Shown here in pieces: positions 8,300 to 17,184 of a DNA stretch of 64,000 bases. A program made the position numbers and the translations under genes. Origin of the DNA: Streptomyces sp. NBC_01244 (GTDB taxonomy: Bacteria; Actinomycetota; Actinomycetes; Streptomycetales; Streptomycetaceae); the NCBI RefSeq assembly GCF_035987325.1, contig NZ_CP108488.1, positions 7,998,001-8,062,000 of the forward strand, read 5' to 3'. Within the stretch, counting starts at the first letter, position 1; each line of letters opens with the position of its first letter. The notes under the pieces were generated by a model. That model saw only the letters and a list, made by a program, of their open reading frames with translations, was not told where the DNA came from and made no database searches.

Positions 8300-10000
8300 G
8301 TGGCACAGGACGAGGTGCGCGGCAGTGTCGTGGTGGCCGGGCGGTACCGCCTGGAAGACCGGCTGGGCCGGGGCGGAATGGGTACCGTCTGGCGGGCCAC
8401 CGACGAGCTGCTCGGGCGTCCGGTCGCCGTCAAGGAACTGCACGCGGGTGAGGGCGACGGGGACGGTGTGGCCGCGGGGGCACTGCGGGAGGCGCGGGCC
8501 GTGGCGCACGTGCGGCACCCCCATGTCGTCGTGGTCCACGACGTCGTCGAACACCGCGGGCGGCCCTGCATCGTCATGGAACTGGTCGACGGTGCTTCGC
8601 TCGCCGACCTGATCTCCGCCGGGAAGACCCTCACCCCGGTCGAGACGGCCAGGACCGCACTCGCCCTGCTCGGCGCCCTGACCGCGGCGCACGGCCGGGG
8701 CGTGCTCCACCGGGACGTGAAGCCGGCCAACGTCCTCATGGAGTCGGGGACCGGCCGGGTGGTGCTCACCGACTTCGGCATCGCCCGGTTCTCCGGGGCC
8801 ACCACCATCAGCCAGACGGGCGCCTTCGTCGGCTCGCCCGAGTACACCGCTCCCGAGCGGATCCAGGGAGCCGAGGCCGGACCGGCCGCCGACCTGTGGT
8901 CGCTCGGCACGCTCATGTGCACCGCGCTGACCGGGGAGTCCCCCTTCCGTCGCGATTCGCTGGGCGGCGTCCTGCACGCCGTCGTCTCCGCGGAGATCCG
9001 CCCGCCCGCCCAGGCCGGGCCGCTCCTGCCGGTCATCCGGGGCCTGCTGGAACGCGACCCGGAGCGAAGGATGGCGGCGGCCGAGGCGGACCGGCTGCTG
9101 TCGGGGTACCTGGCCGGGGGCAGCCTCCTGCCCGGCGGCGGCGACCGTGCACCCGCCGACCGTGTGCCTGCGCCCGCCGACGGGATGCCGACCTCCGCGG
9201 CCGCGGCCGCGCCCGCGGGCGTGCCCGCCTCCGACTCCGACTCCGCCTCCGAGGGGCTGACGGCCCCCGCCGCGGCTCCGCGCCCGACGGCCCGGCAGCG
9301 CGTCGCCATGCGGTCGGGCCTGCGCCTCGGGCTGATCGCGGCCGCCGCCGCCGTGTTGGTGGCGGCCGGGGTGGTGGTGGGCGTCGACCCGCTGCGTTCG
9401 CTGCTCGGCGGGGAGGGGTCGGGGCACGGATCACGGAGCGGGGTGGCGGCCCCCGCCGGCTCCGCGACCCCGACCCCGCTTTCGCCCCCGGGCGGGGCCG
9501 GCGCCGCACCGAGTGCGGTGGGCGTGACCCCGAGCGGGCCGCCCTCCGGCTATCGGACCTTCGCCGACCCGCAGGGCTTCGCCATCGCCGTGCCCGAGGG
9601 GTACCAGCGGGCCACCGACGACCAACGGGTCTTCTACGTCTCCCCGGACGGGGCCTTCCGCATCGGCATCCGGGTGAAGATGCCGGTGCTCGGAGGTCCG
9701 CTCGGCGTGATGCGGCAGGCCCACGCCATGGGCCCGGACATCGACCCGGGCTACCGCGCCGGCACGGTCGTCTCCACGACCCACCACGAACTTCCGGCGG
9801 CGCTGTGGGAGTTCACCTGGAACGGTTTCACCCCGGCCGAGGGCGCCCGGCACACCTACGACCTCTGCTGGGACCAGAACGGCCGGATGTACGACATCTG
9901 GGTCTCCGCCCCGGTGGGTGAACTCGCCGAAGCCAAACGTCACTTCGACACCGCCGTGGCCACCTTCGTGCCCGGCGCACCCGGCTCCGTCACCCCCTGA
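8300..10000 (+). CDS. Transmembrane Ser/Thr protein kinase (PknB-like, Hanks type)
   Basis: 566 aa from a GTG with GGGGGAG just upstream. The kinase domain (about 14-280) has the glycine loop LGRGGMGTVW, ATP-binding Lys45 (VAVKEL), catalytic Asp139 (VLHRDVKPAN), Asp158 (DFG) and GSPEYTAPER. A Pro/Ala-rich linker leads to one membrane helix at about 340-362. The outer domain (about 410-566) reads YRTFADPQGFAIAVPEGY and is not PASTA; it looks like the small sensor domain of many streptomycete kinases. It is divergent from the NACHT NTPase with a 121-bp shared promoter region. The target is unknown. Confidence 0.93.
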   Translation: MAQDEVRGSVVVAGRYRLEDRLGRGGMGTVWRATDELLGRPVAVKELHAGEGDGDGVAAGALREARAVAHVRHPHVVVVHDVVEHRGRPCIVMELVDGASLADLISAGKTLTPVETARTALALLGALTAAHGRGVLHRDVKPANVLMESGTGRVVLTDFGIARFSGATTISQTGAFVGSPEYTAPERIQGAEAGPAADLWSLGTLMCTALTGESPFRRDSLGGVLHAVVSAEIRPPAQAGPLLPVIRGLLERDPERRMAAAEADRLLSGYLAGGSLLPGGGDRAPADRVPAPADGMPTSAAAAAPAGVPASDSDSASEGLTAPAAAPRPTARQRVAMRSGLRLGLIAAAAAVLVAAGVVVGVDPLRSLLGGEGSGHGSRSGVAAPAGSATPTPLSPPGGAGAAPSAVGVTPSGPPSGYRTFADPQGFAIAVPEGYQRATDDQRVFYVSPDGAFRIGIRVKMPVLGGPLGVMRQAHAMGPDIDPGYRAGTVVSTTHHELPAALWEFTWNGFTPAEGARHTYDLCWDQNGRMYDIWVSAPVGELAEAKRHFDTAVATFVPGAPGSVTP

Positions 10001-10027
10001 ACCCGTTCTCCCTCCCGCCGGCTCCGG

Positions 10028-12034
10028 TCAGGTGCGCAGGACCACCAGCCCGTCGAGCCCGTCGGTCCTGCGCAGGCTGCCGGGCACCAGCGGGGCGAAG
10101 GTGCGCGGGAGCGCCAGGCCCGGGACTCCGTCGCCCTCGGGTGCGTCGAAGAGGTACGCGGCCTCCGAGGCGCTGTCGCTGACCAGGTGCGGGCCGTCCG
10201 CCCCGGCCGTGGCCCGGGTCAGCGGCGTCCGGAAGAGGCTGCGCAGCTGGCGCAGGGTTTCCGCCGTGACCGGTACCGGCATCGGCGGCGGCTCCGGCCG
10301 GGCAGGGCCCCGCGGGGACTGCGGATCGGCCGGCCCGTCGTTCGGGACGGCCCCGCCCCGGCCGTCGGCTGCGAACACGGCGTCCATGGCCTCCGTACCG
10401 TCGGCGTCGTTCGGACCCTGCGAACCGTCCGGGCCGTCCGGCGGGATGGCCCCCGCCAGCAGCAGCGCCAGCAGCACCGGAACCGCCTTGCGCCGGAGCG
10501 CCTCGGTGGCCCGGCCCAGCCGGTGCGCGTGCCCGCCGGGCAGCGAGAGCGCGAGGCTGCCCGCCGCGTCGCCGAGTGCCAGGGGCACCGCCGCGCACAC
10601 CACGCCGGGGGCGTACTCGCGGAGGTCGAAGACCGGGGCCCCCGGGGCCACCGCGTCGAGCGCGCTGAACAGGGCCCGGCTGTCGGTGATGGTCCGCTCG
10701 GTGAGCCGGGCGGTCCGGTGCCGGGCCACGTGGTCGGCGCGGCCGTCGTGGTCGAGCTGGCTCAGCAGGCACTTGCCCACGGCGCTGGCGTGCGCCGCGT
10801 CCCGGAAGTCCACCCACTCCCGCACCGGCGGGGCTCCCGGCCCGTCCGCCATCTGGGTGATCCGGACCTCCCCCTCCGCGTACCGGCTCAGGTACACGGC
10901 CGCGCCCGCGCTGTCCCGCGCCAGGGCCAGCGTGCGCTGCAACTGGCCCGCCAGGCCCCGGCCGCCCGGGGCCGCGAGCCGGTCGAGGGCCGGCCCGGGG
11001 GCGTAGACCCCGACGCCGGGGCGGTACGCGTACCCCTCCTCGCAGAGCATCGACAGCAGCGGCCCGAGCTCCGCCTCGGCCAGGCCGGCCTCCCGCCCGA
11101 GCCGCCCGGACCGTACCCCGAGCGGCCGCCGCTGCAGGACCCGTACGACGGCCAGGGCGCGCCGCGCCGCCGCCAGGGCCTCGCCCCCGCCGGGCTGGAC
11201 GACGGTCCCGCGGGCCGCCGCCGTCACAGCGGGGTGGCGCAGCGGGCCCGCCCCCAGCCGGGGTGCTCCCGGCCGGGGCGCACCGGACCGCGTCTGCCTC
11301 GGCGGAGCGGCCGGCGGCCGGAAGGCGTCCAGCGCCCGGGACACCCCGGGCCTGGGCAGCGGCACCGGGCCCAGGTCGGGGTCGTCGAGCTGGTCCACGT
11401 AGCGCAGGACGGCCGCCTGCGCGCACAGCCGTACCTCGCGGAGCTCCCGGCGACCGCCCGGCCGGAAACGGCGCCGGCCCAGCTCCCGAGCCCAGACCCG
11501 GGCGTCGTGGTGTTCGCCGCGCCGCGAGTGGTCGAGGAAGAGGCAGTACGCGGCGTGCGTGGTCCGGCTGCGCCCGGATCCGGCGGCGAACTGCCACCAG
11601 AACCGGGCCCCTTCGCGCAGTCCGGCCAGGTGCAGCAGACAGCCGAAGACCACGGCTCCGGGCAGGTCGGCGTGGCCGCCGCTCTCGAAGGCGTCGAGCC
11701 GCTCCCGGGCCCCCGTGGCGCACACGGAGGCCAGACAGGCGGCCTTGAGGTCGCGTCCGGCCCGCTCGGCGTCCAGCGGCAGATCGCGCAGGGGGTCGCT
11801 CCAGCCCGGCGTGCGGCGCCGGGCGTGGGCTGCGCCGCGCCTGGGAGCCGGTGCGGAGGCCGGTGCCGACGCCGGGGCCGCGGCGTCGGCACCCCGCAGC
11901 AACCGAGCCTCCGCCGCGCCCAGGTCGTAGTGCGGATAGCGGTCGCGCACGCTCGCCCGGGCCAGGAACTGCTCGAGGGAACGCGGGAGTCCGCCGTCCT
12001 CGCGACGGGTTCCGCGGCTCGTGTTGCGGTTCAT
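10028..12034 (-). CDS. Large protein with IclR-like winged helix and effector domain
   Basis: 668 aa. The N-terminal 260 residues are an uncharacterised helical region rich in Arg and Ala. From about 290 an IclR-type winged helix appears (ALAVVRVLQRRPLGV, REAGLAEAELGPLLSMLCEEGY), then an IclR effector domain (LARDSAGAAVYLSRY, AVGKCLLSQL, FDLREYAPGVVCAAVPL). A long disordered Pro/Gly/Asp stretch and a small C-terminal part follow. The start overlaps the sigma factor stop by 4 bp, so the two are co-translated. It may act as partner or regulator of that sigma factor; this is inferred from coupling alone. Confidence 0.72.
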   Translation of the reverse strand: MNRNTSRGTRREDGGLPRSLEQFLARASVRDRYPHYDLGAAEARLLRGADAAAPASAPASAPAPRRGAAHARRRTPGWSDPLRDLPLDAERAGRDLKAACLASVCATGARERLDAFESGGHADLPGAVVFGCLLHLAGLREGARFWWQFAAGSGRSRTTHAAYCLFLDHSRRGEHHDARVWARELGRRRFRPGGRRELREVRLCAQAAVLRYVDQLDDPDLGPVPLPRPGVSRALDAFRPPAAPPRQTRSGAPRPGAPRLGAGPLRHPAVTAAARGTVVQPGGGEALAAARRALAVVRVLQRRPLGVRSGRLGREAGLAEAELGPLLSMLCEEGYAYRPGVGVYAPGPALDRLAAPGGRGLAGQLQRTLALARDSAGAAVYLSRYAEGEVRITQMADGPGAPPVREWVDFRDAAHASAVGKCLLSQLDHDGRADHVARHRTARLTERTITDSRALFSALDAVAPGAPVFDLREYAPGVVCAAVPLALGDAAGSLALSLPGGHAHRLGRATEALRRKAVPVLLALLLAGAIPPDGPDGSQGPNDADGTEAMDAVFAADGRGGAVPNDGPADPQSPRGPARPEPPPMPVPVTAETLRQLRSLFRTPLTRATAGADGPHLVSDSASEAAYLFDAPEGDGVPGLALPRTFAPLVPGSLRRTDGLDGLVVLRT

Positions 12035-12639
12035 GACTCGGCCGAGGTGTCGAGCAGCCGCGCGAGCCGCCGCTGGGCCTGGCCGAGCTGCGAGCGGACC
12101 GTGGCCTCGTCCACACCCATGATCGCGGCGGCCTCGCCGGGGGTGCACTTCAGCCCGTACCGCAGCAGCACGGCGTCTCGCTGCCGTTCGGCGAGCCGGG
12201 AGACGGCGGAGTAGAAGCGGATGGTGTCGGTGAGCACCTCGTACTGGTCGGCTTCCGCGTGGGCCTCCTTGAGCGCGGCCTCGAAGGCACTGGTGTCCAT
12301 CGGCTCAGGAACGGGGCTGCGGCGGAACTGGCGGTCGATCAGCCGCTGTTTGAGGACGGTCCACGCGTAGGCGTCGAGCCGGTCCATGTGCAGCATCCGC
12401 AGCCATTCGCCCATGATCGAGTCGAAAGCGGCGTCGACCGCCTCCTCGGCCGCCGCGTCCGAGCCCAGCTGCAGGTACGCGAACCGCATGTAGGCCGGGC
12501 GCCGGTCGGCGTGGAAGGCCCAGTACGACAGGCGCGCCGTCGCGTTCCACTGGCTCATGGGCGCCGGCCGCCGTCGCCGGCTCGGCAGACCCACGGCCCC
12601 GCCACCGGACTCCTCAGGAAGACCGCTGCCATCGCTCAC
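12031..12639 (-). CDS. ECF-type sigma factor
   Basis: 202 aa. Region 2 is seen in RPAYMRFAYLQLGSDAAAEEAVDAAF and AYAWTVLKQRLIDRQF, and region 4 in SRLAERQRDAVLLRYGLKCTPGEAAAIMGVDEATVRSQLGQAQRRL. It directs RNA polymerase to a dedicated promoter set that the sequence does not reveal. The first 27 residues are low complexity, and an internal ATG at residue 28 is an alternative start. The gene is translationally coupled to the IclR-like protein and has a 232-bp gap to a divergent gene. Confidence 0.88.
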   Translation of the reverse strand: MSDGSGLPEESGGGAVGLPSRRRRPAPMSQWNATARLSYWAFHADRRPAYMRFAYLQLGSDAAAEEAVDAAFDSIMGEWLRMLHMDRLDAYAWTVLKQRLIDRQFRRSPVPEPMDTSAFEAALKEAHAEADQYEVLTDTIRFYSAVSRLAERQRDAVLLRYGLKCTPGEAAAIMGVDEATVRSQLGQAQRRLARLLDTSAES

Positions 12640-12871
12640 CGCTCCACCCCATCCCGTGTGCGGGGCAAGGAAATCAGCGCGGGCGCACTCAGAGGGCGCA
12701 GAGACGCAAGCTGGAAGAATTACGTTCGGTGATGATCACGCGATGATCGATGTCGATCGCACACCCGCTCAACCAGCGCAAACGCATATGCCGTTCTCCT
12801 GTGCGTCCGTTTCGTTCCTCGCCGGACGGTACGGCGTGTGACCATCCCAAGATTCACTCGTTTGTCGGAGG

Positions 12872-15019
12872 GTGGGTACAACACAGCGATTCGGCTCCAC
12901 CGCCGTGGAGCAGGCCGAGGCCGTCCTCGTCGAGTACTACCCCCAACTGGTACGGCTCGCCTACGTGACGCTCCCGGTCACCCTGGGCCGCCATAGCCGG
13001 GTACTCCTCGCGCACAAGGCGGTCCAGCGAGCGCTCCCGCACGGCGGGCGCGGCAGTACCCAGGCTCCGGCCGGGCCCGGCGGGCCCGGCGGCCCCCTGA
13101 CCCAGGTGCGCGTACGGGTCCTGCGCGCGAGCCTCGCCCCGTCCGGCCGGGCGCGCCTCGCCGCGGCCGGGCTCGGCTGGCCGCCGGTGCCGCCCTTCGT
13201 CTGGGGGCTGCGTCTGTGGCCCCCGGCGGGCGGGATCGACGAGCCCGCCCGGGCGCTGGGCGCTGCTCCGGGGCCGGTCCGGGCCGCGTTCGTCCTGCAC
13301 GGCATGGACGGCCTGCCCGAGGAAGCGGTGGCCCGGCTCCTCGGGCAGGCCGGGGTGGCCGACCCCGCGGACGCCGTACGGGAGGCGCTGGCCGCTTGGC
13401 GGGAGTGGGCCCCGGGGCAGGGGCAGGGGCGGGGGCGGGGACCGGGAGCGGGGCCGGGCTCGCAGGCGCCGGGGGTGTGGCGCGGCACCGGTACCGCCCC
13501 ACGCACTCCTGCCCGTGCCGGGGATCTGGCTGGGGAAACGCTCCTGCGGGGGCCGGGCGGCGTCGAGTTCGATGCCGCCGTGGTCAGTGCCCGCCCCACC
13601 GACCTGCTGCGCCGCCGCCGCCGGACCCGGGCCGGCTGGACCGCCGCGGCCGCGCTGGCCCTGGTCGCGGGGATCCTCGCGACCGACGGGTCGCCGCCCC
13701 GCCCCGAGGCCTCGCCGCTCGCCGGACCGGCCGTCGCCGGGGCGCTGGACCCCGCCCGGCTGGTCCGCGTTCCCGCCGAGGTCTGGGCGGACACCGCCCG
13801 CGTCGACTTCACCGCCTGGCCCGCCCGCGGCGCCCGCACCGCCGACCGGGGCCTGCTCGCCCGCGCCCTCGCCGCCTGGTCCGCCCGGCCCCGGGAGGTG
13901 GCGGTGACGGCCGCGCCGGGGACGGCCGGTGACGCGCCGCTGCGCGCGCCGCAGCTCCTGTACGCGGGCGACGTCGCCGGGCGGGCGGTCGTGCTGCTGC
14001 TCGACGGGGACCGGGTGGTGCGATACGGCGAACCCGCCGAAGGCCCTGGCGGCCCCGGTGGCACCGGCGGGCCGCGCGGCCGGGAGCTCGCGTTCGCCCG
14101 TACCGACGAGGCGAACGTGACCACCGCCGCCGCGCTGACCCTGAGCCGCACCCCGGGAAACGGGAGTACGGACGGGGGCCGGGCCAGGTACCTGCTCGCG
14201 CCCTGGATCGCCCGGGCCGGCACCCGCGACCTGCTCCGGACGGGGGAGGGGACCAAGCCGCTGGCCGTTTCCGCCGACGGGGTCACCGCGGAGACCGCGG
14301 TGCCGATCATGGACGGCGCCGGCCGCGCCGAGAGTGCCGGTGGCGCCGCCGGAGCCTGCGCGGCGTGGCCCGTGCTGGAGCTGACCTCCTCCGCCCGCAT
14401 CGTGGAGAAGCACGCCTTCGTCCTCGCCGACCTGGGCGCGCTGACCCCCGTACACCTCACCTACACGCCGCTGCCCGCCGGTCCCGGGGCGGTGGCCGCA
14501 CGCCAGCCGCGCGAGGCCACCGGTCCGGCCGCGCGGGCGGCGTGGGCGCCGGTCGCCTGCCGGCTGCGGGAGCACCGCGCCGGATCGGTACGGGCCGTCA
14601 ACGTCTGGGACTTCGCCGGCTCCGAACTCCCGGACGGCGCGGGCCGGGCCGTCTGGACCTGCACCCGGGCCTCCGGCTGGGCCGGTCCGGGTGACGTCCT
14701 GGTCCAGCTGCGGCTGCCCGCCGGACCCCCGCAGGACGTGGCGCGGTCCCGCGACACCGCCGCGTGCGGACGGTTCGGGCAGCACCTGCTCGCGGGCACC
14801 CGGTGGAGGTCGCCGGCCGATCGCTGGTACCTGCTGGCGGCCGGCAGCAGGGAGGTCGTCGGCATCACGGCGGCCGGAGCCGTCCGCGCGGAGGCCGCCG
14901 GCCGGACCCTGGCCGTCCCCGTCGCCGGTCCGCAGGGCCCCGCGGCCGATCTGACGGGCAGACTCGCGAGCGGCGTCCGGATCACCGCCGTCGACGGGGG
15001 CCGGGGCGGCCGCGACTGA
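12872..15019 (+). CDS. Single-pass membrane protein with a degenerate sigma-factor-like N-terminus
   Basis: 715 aa, function unknown. The N-terminus (EAVLVEYYPQLVRLAYVTLP) recalls sigma region 2, and GPVRAAFVLHGMDGLPEEAVARLLGQAGV recalls region 4, but neither is complete. A membrane helix follows a run of Arg (about 250-272, WTAAAALALVAGILAT). The rest is predicted outside the cell, with several Cys and no known motif. The start is uncertain: GTG 12872 overlaps its GGAGG, and GTG 12905 lacks one. It is divergent from the sigma factor, so a role in the same response is plausible but not shown. Confidence 0.65.
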   Translation: MGTTQRFGSTAVEQAEAVLVEYYPQLVRLAYVTLPVTLGRHSRVLLAHKAVQRALPHGGRGSTQAPAGPGGPGGPLTQVRVRVLRASLAPSGRARLAAAGLGWPPVPPFVWGLRLWPPAGGIDEPARALGAAPGPVRAAFVLHGMDGLPEEAVARLLGQAGVADPADAVREALAAWREWAPGQGQGRGRGPGAGPGSQAPGVWRGTGTAPRTPARAGDLAGETLLRGPGGVEFDAAVVSARPTDLLRRRRRTRAGWTAAAALALVAGILATDGSPPRPEASPLAGPAVAGALDPARLVRVPAEVWADTARVDFTAWPARGARTADRGLLARALAAWSARPREVAVTAAPGTAGDAPLRAPQLLYAGDVAGRAVVLLLDGDRVVRYGEPAEGPGGPGGTGGPRGRELAFARTDEANVTTAAALTLSRTPGNGSTDGGRARYLLAPWIARAGTRDLLRTGEGTKPLAVSADGVTAETAVPIMDGAGRAESAGGAAGACAAWPVLELTSSARIVEKHAFVLADLGALTPVHLTYTPLPAGPGAVAARQPREATGPAARAAWAPVACRLREHRAGSVRAVNVWDFAGSELPDGAGRAVWTCTRASGWAGPGDVLVQLRLPAGPPQDVARSRDTAACGRFGQHLLAGTRWRSPADRWYLLAAGSREVVGITAAGAVRAEAAGRTLAVPVAGPQGPAADLTGRLASGVRITAVDGGRGGRD

Positions 15020-15179
15020 CGGCCCACCGCCGGGGCGGCCCCGCGCCCGCGCCGCCCGCGGCCCCGGGCTCGCCGCCGCCGCTCGCCGGAGCACCCGTCC
15101 GCGGCCGCCGCGGACGGTGTCCCACCGGGGGTGGACGGCGGTTCGGGGGCTGCCCGGCCCGCTGTACCATGGCCGCAGC

Positions 15180-15222
15180 GCGAGGGCCGTGACGGAGTGG
15201 TCACAGTCCTCGCTTTTGTTTT
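15180..15222 (+). terminator. Rho-independent terminator with U-tract (possible small RNA end) upstream of metG
   Basis: GCGAGG...GTGAC (15180-15192) pairs with GTCAC...CCTCGC (15200-15213) and is followed directly by TTTTGTTTT. A true U-tract is uncommon in this GC-rich genome. It lies 160 bp past the stop of the preceding gene and 130 bp before metG, so it either ends a separate short transcript or attenuates a metG leader. The rest of the 330-bp gap 15020-15349 shows no gene; TACGAT at 15294-15299 could be a metG -10 box. Confidence 0.6.
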
Positions 15223-15349
15223 GCACCCCCCGGTTTTGAGTTGTACCCCAGTCCACCCAGAAGAAATGCGGGGCGTGGCGTTTCGGCGGTTCGATACGAT
15301 GAACCGCACGTCACGTCGTACCGGCATATATGAAATGGAGCATCCGAGG

Positions 15350-17065
15350 ATGGCTCGACACCTGATCACCAGCGCGCTTCCCTACATCAACGGGATCAAG
15401 CACCTGGGCAACATGGTCGGGTCGATGCTTCCGGCGGATGTGTACTCCCGGTACCTCCGCCAGCGCGGCCACGACGTCCTCTACATCTGTGCCACCGACG
15501 AGCACGGCACCCCCGCCGAGCTCGCCGCGAAGGCGGCCGGTCTCTCGGTCGCCGAGTTCTGCGCGCAGGCCCACGACGCCCAGAAGGCGGTCTACGACGG
15601 CTTCGAGCTGTCCTTCGACTACTTCGGCCGCAGCTCCTCGGAGCAGAACCGCGAGATCACCCAGCACTTCGCGCGCCAGCTCGAGAAGAACGGCTTCATC
15701 GAGGAGCGCGCGATCCGGCAGGTCTACTCGCCGGTGGACGGCCGCTTCCTGCCGGACCGCTACGTAGAGGGCACTTGCCCGCACTGCGGCTACGACAAGG
15801 CCCGCGGCGACCAGTGCGAGAACTGCACCCGCGTCCTGGACCCCACGGACCTGATCGAGCCCCGCTCGGCCATCTCCGGCTCCACCGAGCTGGAGGTCCG
15901 CGAGACCAAGCACCTCTTCCTCCTCCAGTCCAAGCTCCAGGTCGAGGTCGAGGCCTGGGTCGCGGAGCACGAGGAGGAGTGGCCGCAGCTCGCGTCCTCG
16001 ATCGCCCGCAAGTGGCTGACCGAAGGCCTGCACGACCGCGCCATCACGCGCGACCTCGACTGGGGCGTCCCGGTCCCTGCCGACACGTGGCCCGAGCTGG
16101 CCGCCGACGGCAAGGTGTTCTACGTCTGGTTCGACGCGCCGATCGAGTACATCGCCTCGACCAAGGAGTGGGCGGACGCCGACCCGGCGAACCGCGACTA
16201 CAAGTCCTGGTGGTACGAGGCCGAGGACGTCCGCTACACGCAGTTCATGGCCAAGGACAACGTCCCGTTCCACACGGTGATGTTCCCCGCCACCGAGCTC
16301 GGCGTCCGCGAGCCGTGGAAGATGGTCGACTACGTCAAGGCCTTCAACTGGCTGACGTACTACGGCGGAAAGTTCTCCACCTCGCAGAAGCGCGGCGTCT
16401 TCACCGACCAGGCGCTGGAGATCCTCCCGGCCGACTTCTGGCGCTACTTCCTCATCGCCAACGCGCCCGAGTCCGACGACTCCTCCTTCACGTGGGAGCA
16501 CTTCGCCGCCACGGTGAACAAGGACCTCGGCGGGACCCTCGGCAACTTCGTCAACCGCGTACTGACCTTCTCCCGCAAGAAGTTCGGCGACGAGGTCCCC
16601 GCCGGCAGCCCCGCGGGCGAGGTCGAGGCCAAGCTGGGCGCGCAGATCGCCGAACTGCTGGCCGAGTACGAGGGCCACATGGACGCGCTCCAGTACCGCA
16701 AGGCCGCGGCCGCGCTGCGCGCCCTGTGGTCCGCCGGAAACGCCTACCTCGACGAGAAGGCGCCCTGGACCGAGGTCAAGACCGACCTGGAGGGCGCCGC
16801 GCTCACCCTGCGCACCGCGATGAACCTCATCCACCTCTACTCGGTGGTCTCCGAGCCGTTCATCCCGGCCTCGGCGCGCGCCATGCGCTCCGCGTTCGAC
16901 CTCGCCGACGACACGGGCACGTGGGTCACCCCGGAGCAGGCCGCGTCCCTCGACGCGGTGCCGGCGGGCACTGCGTTCACGGTTCCGCCGGTGCTCTTCC
17001 CGAGGGTCACCGAAGAGGACCTGGAGTCGTACCGCGAGCGCTTCGGCGGCAACCCGGAGGCCTAG
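15350..17065 (+). CDS. metG: Methionyl-tRNA synthetase
   Basis: 571 aa from an ATG behind GAGG. It charges tRNA-Met with methionine in the cytoplasm. The Rossmann catalytic signature is present as [14 protein letters not shown] (HIGH-like HLGN), the second as KFSTSQ (KMSKS-like). The zinc knuckle has CPHC and CENC separated by ten residues. The C-terminal anticodon-binding helical domain is complete, and there is no extra C-terminal dimerisation domain. Housekeeping gene, transcribed alone. Confidence 0.97.
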   Translation: MARHLITSALPYINGIKHLGNMVGSMLPADVYSRYLRQRGHDVLYICATDEHGTPAELAAKAAGLSVAEFCAQAHDAQKAVYDGFELSFDYFGRSSSEQNREITQHFARQLEKNGFIEERAIRQVYSPVDGRFLPDRYVEGTCPHCGYDKARGDQCENCTRVLDPTDLIEPRSAISGSTELEVRETKHLFLLQSKLQVEVEAWVAEHEEEWPQLASSIARKWLTEGLHDRAITRDLDWGVPVPADTWPELAADGKVFYVWFDAPIEYIASTKEWADADPANRDYKSWWYEAEDVRYTQFMAKDNVPFHTVMFPATELGVREPWKMVDYVKAFNWLTYYGGKFSTSQKRGVFTDQALEILPADFWRYFLIANAPESDDSSFTWEHFAATVNKDLGGTLGNFVNRVLTFSRKKFGDEVPAGSPAGEVEAKLGAQIAELLAEYEGHMDALQYRKAAAALRALWSAGNAYLDEKAPWTEVKTDLEGAALTLRTAMNLIHLYSVVSEPFIPASARAMRSAFDLADDTGTWVTPEQAASLDAVPAGTAFTVPPVLFPRVTEEDLESYRERFGGNPEA

Positions 17066-17095
17066 CCGGACCGGCCTTCGAGCAGCACCTCACAC

Positions 17096-17151
17096 AGGGG
17101 CGCGACCCATCTCCCAGCTACCGCTGGGAGGTACCCCAGGGTCGCGCCCCT
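17096..17151. terminator. Nested double hairpin between metG and the YfcC transporter
   Basis: AGGGGCGCGACCC (17096-17108) pairs perfectly with GGGTCGCGCCCCT (17139-17151). Inside it CTCCCAGC (17111-17118) pairs with GCTGGGAG (17123-17130) over a TACC loop. It sits between convergent genes, so it can terminate both. Confidence 0.8.
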
Positions 17152-17184
17152 GCGCGCGTTCCGCACGTGCGCACGCCGCCGGCG

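Noticed and set aside
8179..9309. Upstream extension of the NACHT protein (open frame back to 9309)
   Set aside because: It lies antisense to the kinase gene and is Ser/Pro/Arg-rich. The helical NACHT start begins at GTG 8178 with a G-rich ribosome-binding site.
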